From Todiramphus chloris collaris (taxonomy: Eukaryota; Chordata; Aves; Coraciiformes; Alcedinidae), in the NCBI GenBank assembly GCA_025345505.1, contig JANVCC010000047.1, positions 7,509,429 through 7,573,428 of the forward strand: a stretch of 64,000 bases of DNA, given 5' to 3'. Position 1 is the stretch's first letter, and each line of letters begins with the position of its first letter. The notes under the pieces are model-generated. The model ran no database searches, was not told where the DNA came from, and saw only the letters and a program-made list of their open reading frames with translations. A program made the translations under genes and the position numbers. Positions 53,813 through 64,000 of the stretch are shown piece by piece.

Positions 53813-55362
53813 TAAGATGCATCTGTGATAAACATAGTTCTTTACATGTCACTTCCATCTCCTTTTTCCTCTTTGAACTGGCAGTTACTAGTTTGCTCCT
53901 TACATAGTAAAAGCCAAAGAAAATTGTGTTTTTACAATTCCTTCTAAAATCAGTTTTGCTCTGTGTATTTCATACGAGTTTAAAAAAATACTCTTTCAAA
54001 TGCAACCCCAAAGCAGTTTGTCATTGATTTCAATGGGGTAGAAGTCCAAGCAGTGTCATTTTGTACCTTGCATGGAGGGTAGTCCAAGAGAAGAGCTGCT
54101 GGAGCAAAGAACTGATCCACTTGAGCAAGGATGGCAGAACGTGGTCCCGTGTGTAGCTAACTTCAGGTGCTGTAACACCAGAGTTGCTTTTAAGACAGAT
54201 TCACCGCTGCTTTTTTGCTATTTCTTTCACCTGCTTCTACCCGAAACCCACGTGTTTAGGTTTGGAGAGCTTGCTTTGTTGGTATTGGTTTTATTTTTGA
54301 CATGGATACAATACAATGGACACATTTGGCTGTACGAATACACTTACACACATGGGCTTACTTCAACAAAACAGATAACAAAGTGAGGACTGTAAGGGAA
54401 ACGTACGTACAAACATTTTTCCTTTGCTTAGTGGCATCCTATTATTTTCCAGAGAAGACACACATTAATGGAAAGCCATTGAAAAATAGAAACTGAAACA
54501 CAGTAGGTTTCTAATTTTTCGTCTCTTAACCCCAAGATCTGATCCCATAAGGTTCACGTTATAAGCAGTAACTGAGGCAACATGATTTGGATAACATTTC
54601 ATCCATATCCTGAACTATCTCTTTTCTTTTTTTTTTTTTTTGGTAATTTCCATGTGTTTCCCCATAGAAGGAGAAATGTTATCAATGTGGAAGACCTAGT
54701 GGTGAGGTGAAACTAGTAAAAGGAAGTTCTGAAATAGTAAACCTCTTAAGCCAAAATCTTTTTCCTGGAAAATGCAAAGTTGAGGTAGTTTAATATTAAA
54801 CACAGACACGTTTGCACTCACACATTCTAATGACATCAGCTGCACAACAGGTCAGAGCATTCCAGTCTTGTTTCCAATGCTGATTACCCTCTCGCTAGGT
54901 GTCGATATGCAAATTGCTGTTTTTGTAGAACCATGGAGACAGAAATGCTTGAGGCATCTTTTGGAGGCTGCTGAGTCAGTTTCTCCCTGCTTGCTACTGC
55001 TTTCTTAGTAACAGCTTTCCACATTTGTTGCTTTTTTGTTACATGACAATCCCATCATTAACACAGTTTTGACTTCAACTGCTGGTAGGAGGAGCAAAAT
55101 TTCCTGGTGCCTCCACCAGCCTTTTGAAATATAAGGCTTAACGTTGAGACCTCGTATTCCAAAATGTCCATACGGATCATTCTGTCTGTCTGCTGCATAG
55201 TAAATCAAGTTCCTGTCCCACAACACCACCGACCAGCTTAATGTGTAACAGTATTAACCACAGTACACATGGGTCATTGGGTCCTTCTGTATCAAGAAAG
55301 AATTTTTTCCATTCTGTCTCAAGAGACAGCAGGTATTTGGCCATGCTGTAGTAGGGCGTAGG
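53813..55362. other. Intergenic, no gene seen
   Basis: Open frames here (to 104 codons) lack splice context or known motifs. T run at 54627-54641. Confidence 0.7.
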
Positions 55363-55430
55363 ATAATCATTAGTAGATGGTTGGACCTGATGATCTGAAA
55401 GGTCATTTACAACCTTTATGTTCTGTGATC
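55363..55430 (+). mobile_element. CR1 LINE, short 3' tail
   Basis: Reads 'gttggacctgatgatctgaa' and 'acaacctttatgttctgtga'. Confidence 0.8.
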
Positions 55431-57522
55431 TAGCTTATCTGCTAATAGGCATGTCTTGGAAAGTTATAGGAAATTTAAGTCTGAATGGATGGTTTTCATT
55501 ACATCAGATTTGGCTTGCCTACATTGTGAAGTGGCAAAAGGTGAGAAGTCTTCCAAAGCCCACCTCGTATCCTGCCTCTAATTCAGAAATCATTTTGAAG
55601 TCCTCATTTCAGGGTCCAGAATGGGCCGAGCAAGATCAGAGGGCTGCTTTGTACTTCCCCTACAGACATTCCTGTACTACAGACATTGAGAAAAGAGGGG
55701 GCAGGATCGTGGAGGAGGAGGTCAATGTGTTTGTCTGCAAGTACTGTAGAAATCATCTCACTTGCTACAGCATTTCAAATGCTTTAGTTAATGTTTAGGC
55801 TTCCCGTATAGTCATAAAAGCTCTTTCCCTGGCTATAAATACAATGGTGCTTAGCATTTAGATGATGCTCTTCATATTCAAAGCACTTTCCACGTAAAAT
55901 CCCGTTGCTGAGTTTGTCCTTCCTTAGATGGATGTTTATAACTCCTGATCTGCTCAGGGAATTGTTGGGCTGCATCTGAGAGCAGAATTTAACTCTCCTA
56001 ATTCTCACATTACCTTTATAAGGAAAGTACTAACCCTGTTTTACAGCTAAAGGAGAAGGGCAGCGTAGTACAAAGAGTTGTCCAGAGTCACAGGGGAAAC
56101 TAAAGGGAAATGAGAACAAAACACTTGACAAAATGTTTATGCATGGGCCTATGCACAAACCACACATCTACTTCAAATAAATACTTGCCAAAATAAGCAG
56201 CGTATTTTACAATGCAACTGTCCCAGTCTTTCCCTGGCTGCAACTATCCATCCATTAGTCTTGACAAAAGAAAAAAAAAAAGTTAATTTCACTGTTTAAA
56301 AAAAAAATAAAATTGAAGGATAATGTTGCTAAATTAATTTCTTTTTTTTTTTTTGTCTCAGAGAAAGAAAGATGTGCACTCTGTGGACATTTTTGTTGAT
56401 GGGAAAATGACTGATTCCATGTGGTTTCTTGTCAGTGAATGTTAACTTTTGGAGAGCATAATTAACTTTGAACCAGAAGTAGGTTTCTAGAATGTGAGAA
56501 TTCTCATCACACCATGTCAGCCGAGCAGCACGAGTCCCACGCTGTCTCTGCAGGATGGCGGTCGTTACGTCCTCTTGGAGGACTTGGGTCAGAATGCTTC
56601 TACATTGCTACCTGGTAAATGAAGCACCACCTTCTGCCTCATCTGCGTGTCCAGATCAGGAGCAAACCTCGGTGCTCAGTCTGTGAGCGAGTTCATTGTG
56701 AGGTGGTATCATCCACTGACTGAGACGTTGCAGAGCTGTTGAAGGCATTAGTTGTCATGGTTTTTTTTGCACTGAGATGAGGATGAAAAGAATGCTTGCT
56801 GCTGGACAGAGACTTGTGATTTTCCTACTCCACAGATGTGCTTCAGTTCTATAAAGTATAGCCCAAAATGAGAGGATTAGGTGAAGAATGGGCCTAGTTT
56901 GGCTCTGGTTATAAGGCTATAACGCATCAATGTTAAACAAGAGTATGAAACCCCTCTCCTCATTGGAAGCTTCTTCTCCACATTATACAAGATCCAGACA
57001 AAGATCTCCCTGCTCAATGCAGCTGAATACTATAAAAGTTGCTTACATATTAAAGCTAAAATAAACAAAAGAAGAGGAATTAGGTTACAAATTAAGAAAC
57101 TATAACATTTACCAGAACAGATGATGGCTGTCAGTGGCACCATTAACACAGATCTCCTCTTATGGCGTTACACAGACTTAAATCTGAGGCCATCAAGTAA
57201 AAGGTAGAGCCAAAGGAATATGGGCCATGTCACGTCACCTTTGTCTCCCCAAGCTTGTGTGTGTGATGGGAAGGAAGGAGAAAAGGGTTTTCACACAGTA
57301 ACGTGATCCAGACAGAAGTTTTTGTAAGACTGGTAGTAATAGATACAGTGGTATGTACAGAAAGCATTACAGTTGTCTATAATAAGTAGCTCTTCCTCCT
57401 TCCTCCCCTCCTCTCTCCCTCCCCCAGCATCAGATACCCACAAGGAGTGACTGAGAGACAGAAATACTGCAGTGCTGCACCCTGCACAGGTTCACTTTCA
57501 GCAGAAGGGTTTGGTTTTTTTG
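55431..57522. other. Intergenic, no gene seen
   Basis: A/T homopolymers at 56270-56310 and 56341-56355. A 126-codon plus frame (55418-55798) has no recognisable motif. Confidence 0.65.
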
Positions 57523-57696
57523 TCACACAGCCACGTCTTGGCACTGCTGCAGGTTGAACTCCTCTCTTCCACCCTCGGCAGATACCTTCTTGAACGTCTC
57601 CATGATGTGGAAACACTCTCTGTGGTAACTCATCTTCCGTTGGTAGTGTTTCCTGCATCCTTGGATGCCACTGGATTCTTTCCAAAAGTTCATGTT
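57523..57696 (-). CDS. Possible unassigned terminal exon (58 codons)
   Basis: On the minus strand an acceptor-like 'cctgacctggtgttag' precedes an open frame ending in TGA at 57523. It reads NMNFWKESSGIQGCRKHYQR, MSYHRECFHIMETFKKVSAE, then GREEFNLQQCQDVAV. By my count 39 of 57 third positions are G or C, while another overlapping minus frame (57377-57802) has mostly A/T third positions. I do not recognise the product. It could be chance, a pseudogene piece or a last exon of a convergent gene. Confidence 0.25.
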   Translation of the reverse strand, partial: NMNFWKESSGIQGCRKHYQRKMSYHRECFHIMETFKKVSAEGGREEFNLQQCQDVAV

Positions 57697-58287
57697 CTAA
57701 CACCAGGTCAGGAACAGAACAATTCTGCATGTGACAGGCTGTTTGGTGTGCGCCGTACCTTGGTCCATCCTCCTTAACTCCTGGGCCAACTGGCACAAGC
57801 ATAATCCATATGAAAGCATAACTGATGTGGTATTTTTCTGATGGTCCAGAAGCTGGAGTGATAATGCTTATACCAAAAGTAGACCCTCAGTTGGACAGTA
57901 CACTGGGAAGGAATGATGTCCTGTGGCTACCATGTTGCTTTGTCTCTGGCAAGAGCTTCCAAGAATGACAGGCATCACTGTTGTCCATTTGGCTTCAGCT
58001 TGCTTTTGGTTTTATCACCCATTCTGCCTGAGGGTTTGCACGGTAAACATCTAACATGTATGCATCTGGATCCAAACAGTGCTGACCTGAAAGGGGAATC
58101 CACAGCCATGAATCACGGGATGTTTTAGAGCATATCAGTAAATGGGATGGAGCTAAGTTAAAATGTCCTTGAATGTATCTCCAGCTTGCACACAGGGAGC
58201 CTAGGTTTGTGTGTCCCGAAAAAGTCTTGCCTGGATACAGGCAGGGACTTTGGTCACTTTGTCAGTGATTTTACTTGGGGAGAGTCA

Positions 58288-58684
58288 TGGTGAGGGGTCT
58301 GAGGAGCAGCTGAGGGACCTAGGGTTGTTCAGCCTGGAGAAAAGGAGGCTCAGGGGAGACCTTTTGGCTGGACCTACATGAGGTTGGGCTCTGCTCCCAA
58401 GGAACAAGGAACAGGACAAGAGGAATCAACCTCAACTTGCACCAGGGGAGGTTTAGGTTGGACGTGATGAAAATGTCTTTCCCCCTCACAAGGGTTATCT
58501 AGGGCTGTCCCAGGCTGCCCAGGGCAGTGGTGGAGTCCCCATGATCCCTGGAGGGGTTTCAAGGCCGTGGAGTTGTGGTGCTGAGGGACATGGGTTAGTG
58601 GTGCCCCAGCAGTGCTGGGGGAATGGTTGGGCTCAATGATCTGAAAGGTCTCTGCCAATGGAAACAGTTCTATGATTTTATAGA
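58288..58684 (+). mobile_element. CR1 LINE, 3' fragment
   Basis: Reads 'ttgttcagcctggagaaaag', 'cttgcaccaggggaggttta', end 'gttctatgattttatag'. Confidence 0.92.
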
Positions 58685-59837
58685 TTTGCTTTGACTTCCA
58701 GGTGGGATGCCCTGCATTACACCAAGTGGTGGACAAGGTGCTTAGTCAAAAGGTGAAGAAATATTATGGTTTCTTTAGAAGCATTAACAACATGGGCACT
58801 GTAAGTGCCACAGTCTGTATTTCTATTTCTTTGGATTTACGAGGCTGGAATTACAACTCTGTGACTTTTTTTTTGACACTATTTTTAAATGCTGAAAAAA
58901 CAACTCTAAACCATATGTTCCCATCCATCTAGGATCTGTATGTCAAGGGTTTTGGCAGCTGGTGTTTTGCTTGTTTAAGAGCCCTCTGAAGTCTGGCCAT
59001 TTGAGGATTTCATTAGGTGGTAAATAGGAGTTGGGTGGTTGGGGAGTCCCTGCTGCTATTGCCACCAAAAGAGCTGATTGGTGCCTCTCAATTGAGTCAT
59101 AAAACAATAAATTCTTGGTTTAATTTGATTTCTTCAACTATTGCATTTACACAGGGTAATGAAGCCACTTAATTGGTGAAATTACCTTGCTGTGACATGA
59201 AGGTTTAATGTAAAGTTTTTGTTCAGTTACTTCGAAACTCACTAGGGTCCTAATGACTTTATTGAGGTGAAAGAGATATAAATGAATTAATGCATAATCA
59301 GTGGACTATGGTACCCTGAAAGATCTAGGACTATAAAAATAATTTAAAATGAATGCAAATTAAAAGTCCCCCCTGTTTTTCTTTTTCCTCCCCAAGAGAG
59401 TGGTGGGAATACTTGGTTTGTTTCAAAAGACTTTTAGGATCTTCTTCTGTTTTAGTATCCGTTGGTCATTATTCTTGGCCAGGCAAAACAAATCGCTAAT
59501 GCAATTTAGCTTTGCATATCTTCAATAATAATTAATTTTTTAAAATACAATTAATAGCTTTTTGGTAATAACTCTTTGTCTGTCTTCAGGTGAAGACTTT
59601 GCTTCTTGACTGCTGCTGAAACAAGTCTGTGGTATTTTGTAACAACTTTACAGAAACTCTTCAGACCTAAATCTAGAAAAATTAAGGAATCATCTAATCA
59701 AGATAGTTCACAAAAGACTCCATCTAGATTTTTTGTATTAATTGAGAAAGGAGAGAGTCAGGAGTGTGCAGTATCAATTTAAAATCTGGTTCTTTACCTT
59801 TAGGCCAGGAACTTCTGGTGTTATTATTGCAAAAAGA
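58685..59837. other. Intergenic, conserved-looking AT-rich block
   Basis: No gene. 59050-59390 is even in texture, repeat-free and dense in homeodomain-like cores such as 'gaattaatgcataatc' and 'atgcaaattaaaa'. A candidate conserved element only. Confidence 0.4.
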
Positions 59838-60705
59838 ATCATAGAATAGTTTTGGCTGGAAGAGACCTTCAAGATCATCAAGTCCAACCTTATTCCCAGC
59901 CCTATCAAAAACCACTAAACCGTGTCCCTAAGCACAACATCCAACCCCTTCTTAAACACCTCCAGGGATGGTGACTCCACCACCTCCCTGGGCAGCCCAT
60001 TCCAACGCCTGACAACCCCTTCTGGAAAGAAATGTTTCCTGATATCCAGCCTGAACCTCCCCTGGTTCAACTTCAGGCCATTTCCTCTTGTTCTGTCACT
60101 TGTCACCAGGGAGAACAGAACAACTCCTGCCTTGCTACTACCCTTCAGGTAGCTGTAGAGGGCAATAAGGTCTCCCCTCAGCCTTCTTTTCTCAAGGCTA
60201 AACAGCCCCAGATTCCTCAGCCTTTCCTCATAAGAGACATGCTCCAAACCCTTTACTAGCTTTGTAGCCCACCTCTGTACCCTCTCCAGCACCTCAATGT
60301 CCTTCTTGTAGAGAGGAGCCCAAAACTGGACAGTATTTAAGGTGCAGCCTCACCAAAGCCAAATACAGAGGAATGATCCCCTCCCTGCTCCTGCTGGCCA
60401 CACTATTCCTGATCCAGGCCAGGATGCCATTGGCCTTCTTGGCTACCTGGGCATACTGCTGGCTCATGTTCAGGTGGCTGTCAGTCAACAACAACCTCAT
60501 GTCCTTCTCTACCAGCTCTGGCAGCTCTCCAGCCACTCCTCCCCAAGCCTGGAGCGCTGCCAGAGCCTGTTCTGGCCCAAGGGCAGGACCCGGCACTTCA
60601 GTTCCATTGAAACCCATGGAATTGGCCTTGTCCCAGCAATTCAGCCTATCTAGATCCCTCTGTAGAGCTTCCCTACCCCCAAGCAGATAACACTTCCACG
60701 CAGCT
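59838..60705 (-). mobile_element. CR1 LINE, 3' fragment with ORF2 end
   Basis: About 870 bp. The minus strand encodes CR1 ORF2 carboxyl-end sequence ([36 protein letters not shown]). The 3' tail is 'aagaatcatagaatagtttt' as read on the plus strand. 5'-truncated. Confidence 0.94.
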
Positions 60706-63218
60706 TAGTGTCATCTGCAATGTCACTGCCTGAAACACAGAAGATGACAAAATCCCTACCACCAGGACCTTGCAATCTAAATAAAGGGCACGGACTAGTG
60801 CAAGTATCACACAGCCCAATGTGCAGCAACTGAACTCTCAGTTCCATGGTTTTCATCTGGGGGAGATGAAAAAAAACACTTCTAGACAGCAAGGGGGAAA
60901 CAGGTCTTGGGAAAAGTCTTGGCAGCAAGGTGGAAGGTGCTCGTGAGATGAGACTGAGGATCCCTTAGCCATGGAAAAATGCTCACTTAGGAGAGCCAGA
61001 GAGGTAAGTGAAAGGTCAGATGGATTTGGCAAGACCGCAAGGAGTCCTGCTGAGATTCAGATGTTGGGTCCCCATCTCCTGCGGGTGGTCCCTCCAGTCA
61101 TGCTGGGGTCATAAGGAATCACAATACTGTGTTTTAACAGCTTTTGGGCCAGGTTCCTTTCCTGCAGATGGGCTGGAGTGTAGGAGAGACCCAGCTGTGT
61201 GCAAACAGCACTGCCCCAAGGTCTTTAGGAGGCTAAGAACATTTAGAGTTGAATTTACTGAAGTGAGACCTACCTATATTTCCTCCAATTTCATGTAAAC
61301 TTTGGATCTGGCCTCTCATGTTCTGTGATGATCCATGGCTAGGATGAAAAAAAACAAACAACCAACCACCCTTCAGTTTATCTCTCAATCAACCAGCATC
61401 TATTTTAAGCTAAAAATTGATATTTTTGCCCTTGTGAACTTATCAAAAACAAGGGCTTCTACCAAACTGAGCATTACAGAATACTGAATCTGCTATAGAC
61501 ATAGATTACTGTGTCACAGTTAACTAAATATTATGTTATATTGTATTATATTATATTACATTGATTATATTACATTATATTCTATTTTTTACAATGTATA
61601 ATATTTATTTATTGTTGTTTATTTAAAGAACAGAATTTTGTGGTAACGTGGGAAAACTTCACAGAAAAGACTTTCAGATGCAAGTTACCATTTCCCAGGA
61701 CTGTTAATGATTATTGCCTTATGGAAATAAAAACATTTAACATTTTATGGGCAGATATAAGACCAGCCCTCTGGTTCTCTATGTGACAAGTCTACAAACA
61801 GTCTGGTTTTAGTTGTGGCATAACATGAGGGCAGATTGATTCTGTATAGGAGACAATTATTAAGGAAAATATAAAGAACAAAATCAGTAGTTAAAATGTC
61901 TTTGACCACCGTAACCACAAATTAGCCACTTTAGATTAGAAAAAGAGTTCTTATAACACAATGAGCCTTTGAAAAGGGAACAATCTGTCAGTGGTTCTGA
62001 CAGTATTGCTCAGGAAAAACAAAATGTTCTGATTTTTACCCACCTGTTTTCACAGTGGAATCGAGCCAGAATGTCTTTGGCTTTTGTTTGGCTGTTGAGC
62101 TGAATTGCCATAGAGACTTTTGAATGCAGTGGAGCATAAACTCTGATCACCCCCTCGGGTATGTCAGACTGCAGGTATGGGGGAAAAGTGACAGCTCCCT
62201 AAAAATCAATAATTGGAAGAGTAAGTCGAAGGCAAATACTGCTCTAGTTCTGCAACTCCTTCAACGTTGCTTGCAAAAATCACTGTCTGGGATTCACTTG
62301 ATTATTCAGAACATATTTACAGTGCTACAAATGCAAATGTGCAGGTAGGGTACAATGAGATGCAACACAAAGCTACAAACTCCTTGGTAAGTATCAGATA
62401 AATGCACTCAGAATAAAGCGAAGCCCTTGAATCTCAACTGCTTGCGGTCATATTGAGTTGTTAGCTGAGATTTTGAGTCGTTGTTGGCTGAGATTTTTTG
62501 AAAGTTATTTCTGACAGCACTGATCAGTGAACCAACTGTTTATTTAAAAAAAAAAAAAAGCATAAAAATAATTAAGAATATCTGCTCTTTCTTTGAAAGA
62601 TGACATTCTCCTGAGGCATGAAGATCCAGTTCTCTTCTTTCAGCTTCAGAGAGTTTCAACTAGATGGAAGAGTACATACAGTAAAATACCCAAGTACCAT
62701 ATGGCTGCTCTTCACTTGAAATTTGACCTTGCTTAGGGTTCAAATGATCACCTATGAAGTTTATGCGCTCCTTCATGATTAATGGCAGATAAATCAATTA
62801 GCAAGGTTTGCATTCCAGTTCTAATCCAGTTAATGCCATGCTGAGCAGAGTGTAATAGGCCCTCCGGTGTAATTTAGAGCATCTGAGACCTGGGGAGTGT
62901 GTTAAGTGCTCTCAAAATTCAACTCTGTTATCCAAACAGAGTTTTCCTCCACTTTACCCTTCATATTTCAGCTCCCTGCCATGGTTAGTCTCATTTGTAC
63001 GAGATGCAAAGCCAATTACTACGATCAATGAACTTCTCCTCCCGAAGGTGCAATGACTGCAGCGATTGACTCTCCTCAGAAGCTCCATTTGCAGCACAAA
63101 TGTCTGTTGTACCCCCAGGATATTTCAGTCAGTGCTGGCAAATGAATTCTCCAAAAAGCTGAATTAGCATCAATTTCCAGTTCCTATTTATCATTTCTCT
63201 TCCTGCTTTTTTTTCTGC
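60706..63218. other. Intergenic, no gene seen
   Basis: Includes the AT tract at 61.5 kb and a repeat-free block at 62690-63185 that looks like conserved noncoding DNA. No coding sequence recognised. Confidence 0.55.
61525..61600 (+). repeat. TATAT/TTACAT-rich tract
   Basis: About 75 bp of almost pure A and T with a loose 'attatattacatt' period. Intergenic. Confidence 0.8.
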
Positions 63219-63278
63219 TTGGGGGGGTTGGACTTGATCTCTGGAGGTCCCTTCCAACCCCTACCATTTTATGATTCG
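63219..63278 (+). mobile_element. CR1 LINE, short 3' tail
   Basis: Reads 'gggttggacttgatctctgg' and 'acccctaccattttatgatt'. Confidence 0.85.
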
Positions 63279-64000
63279 ATTATTTTTATCCAGACTTTCC
63301 CTTCTGCATTTTATGTTTTCTGTATTAGGTGGCTTATTCCTATAATCTCTTAATATCACTCCTTCCTAATTTGTCCTTTATTCTTCAAAACGGAGTCCTT
63401 GACCAGGTCCCTGACTGCTCCTCATACAACTCGCCAACCTCCATTCTTTTAAACCTCCTCAGAAGGCTCTAAAGACTTTATCTCCAAATAATTAAAGGTA
63501 GTGGCTACATGGAAATACTGCATAAAATCTGCCACAGGGACTGTGTATGTTGTGCATGTGTACACAACATGCTTTGTTGCCCAAATTCTGTTACACCTAA
63601 TAAGTAAGTTAATTTCAGGTGTCTGCTGAAGTAGCATACCTCATCTAAGTTCCTAATCTCCATATGTAGGCAGTAAGGAAAAGTTGGTGACTTTAAGACC
63701 TCCAAAGGAAATTTTCTTTTCTTTTATTTTTTTTTATTAGTCTTTCCTAAGTCTGAAGTGCAGCTGTAGCTCTGGAAATCTTCAGAAGTATCCACCTGTC
63801 TCCTCTGACTGTAATGGGGATTAACAACACAAACTACTTCATTAGGTGCTTGACATTTAGACCCAGTTTTAGTGTCTGTTAGGCAAACTGGATTTTCTTT
63901 CTGCTTAGGAAGTTGTAAAACTGAAGTTTGACAGTGGCCTGGACCAGGGTGTGGGTATGTGCAATTAATCCTCATATGGACCATCCTACTACTCAACTAC
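63279..64000. other. Intergenic or edge of the next gene
   Basis: A minus-strand frame (63724-63996, 90 codons to the window edge region) ends next to an A-rich stretch. Reads HCQTSVLQLPKQKENPVCLT and VDTSEDFQSYSCTSDLGKT. Its third positions are AT-rich. Not recognised; not called as a gene. Confidence 0.4.

Noticed and set aside
55418-55798. 126-codon plus-strand frame
   Set aside because: No domain, no clear third-position bias, and starts in a CR1 tail.
57377-57802. 141-codon minus-strand frame
   Set aside because: Its third positions are AT-rich while an overlapping frame is GC-rich there, so it is more likely a shadow of that frame or noncoding.
59915-60617. Minus-strand frames of 125 and 107 codons
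   Set aside because: Both are CR1 ORF2 end sequence with interruptions; not a host gene.
1-64000. A new gene system, LTR element or virus copy
   Set aside because: All intact coding sequence fits one laminin gene, and all recognisable mobile sequence is CR1 LINE. No paired long terminal repeats or viral genes were seen.

Overview
The window is a stretch of bird nuclear genome. Two things point to this: dozens of CR1 (chicken repeat 1) LINE fragments with typical avian 3' ends, and a vertebrate laminin gene in compact form. By my rough sum the CR1 pieces cover about 10.5 kb, or 16 percent of the window. That is more than the CR1 level usually quoted for chicken and would suit a CR1-rich bird lineage such as woodpeckers or their relatives. 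The lineage guess is inference only; the species cannot be read from the sequence.

Bases 1-53250 (+ strand) hold the 3' three quarters of one gene, LAMA1, encoding the laminin alpha-1 chain. I traced 45 consecutive coding exons (called w1-w45 here). All junction phases agree, and together they give 6765 nt, which is 2254 residues plus a TGA stop, with no disabling change. Protein order: LE (EGF-like) repeats of domain IIIb (w1-w6), the second laminin IV type A module (w7-w10), LE repeats of domain IIIa (w10-w15), the coiled coil that pairs with beta and gamma chains (w15-w26), then globular modules LG1-LG3 (w27-w37), a linker (w38) and LG4-LG5 (w39-w45). The amino-terminal LN domain and first half of the short arm lie left of the window. 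I separated LAMA1 from LAMA2-5 by the carboxyl end (residues [20 protein letters not shown]) and by the IKVAV motif at the coil/LG1 border, compared from memory with human and mouse chains.

The 3' UTR is about 400 nt and ends at two closely spaced AATAAA signals (53216, 53227). Bases 53260-64000 are largely intergenic: five CR1 copies, A/T runs, some conserved-looking noncoding sequence and two weak minus-strand open frames. In mammals the next gene, ARHGAP28, is convergent with LAMA1; I did not recognise its coding sequence here.

I saw no LTR element, virus copy, tRNA, rRNA, CRISPR array or operon. I did not find a new gene system. The leads I rate highest are: a furin-like KRRRRQ site in LG3, a GC-AG intron directly after it, a 90-bp intron with no stop in frame, an inverted CR1 pair around a 303-nt in-frame exon pair, a 21-bp minisatellite holding an out-of-register assembly gap, and a possible unassigned minus-strand exon near 57.6 kb.
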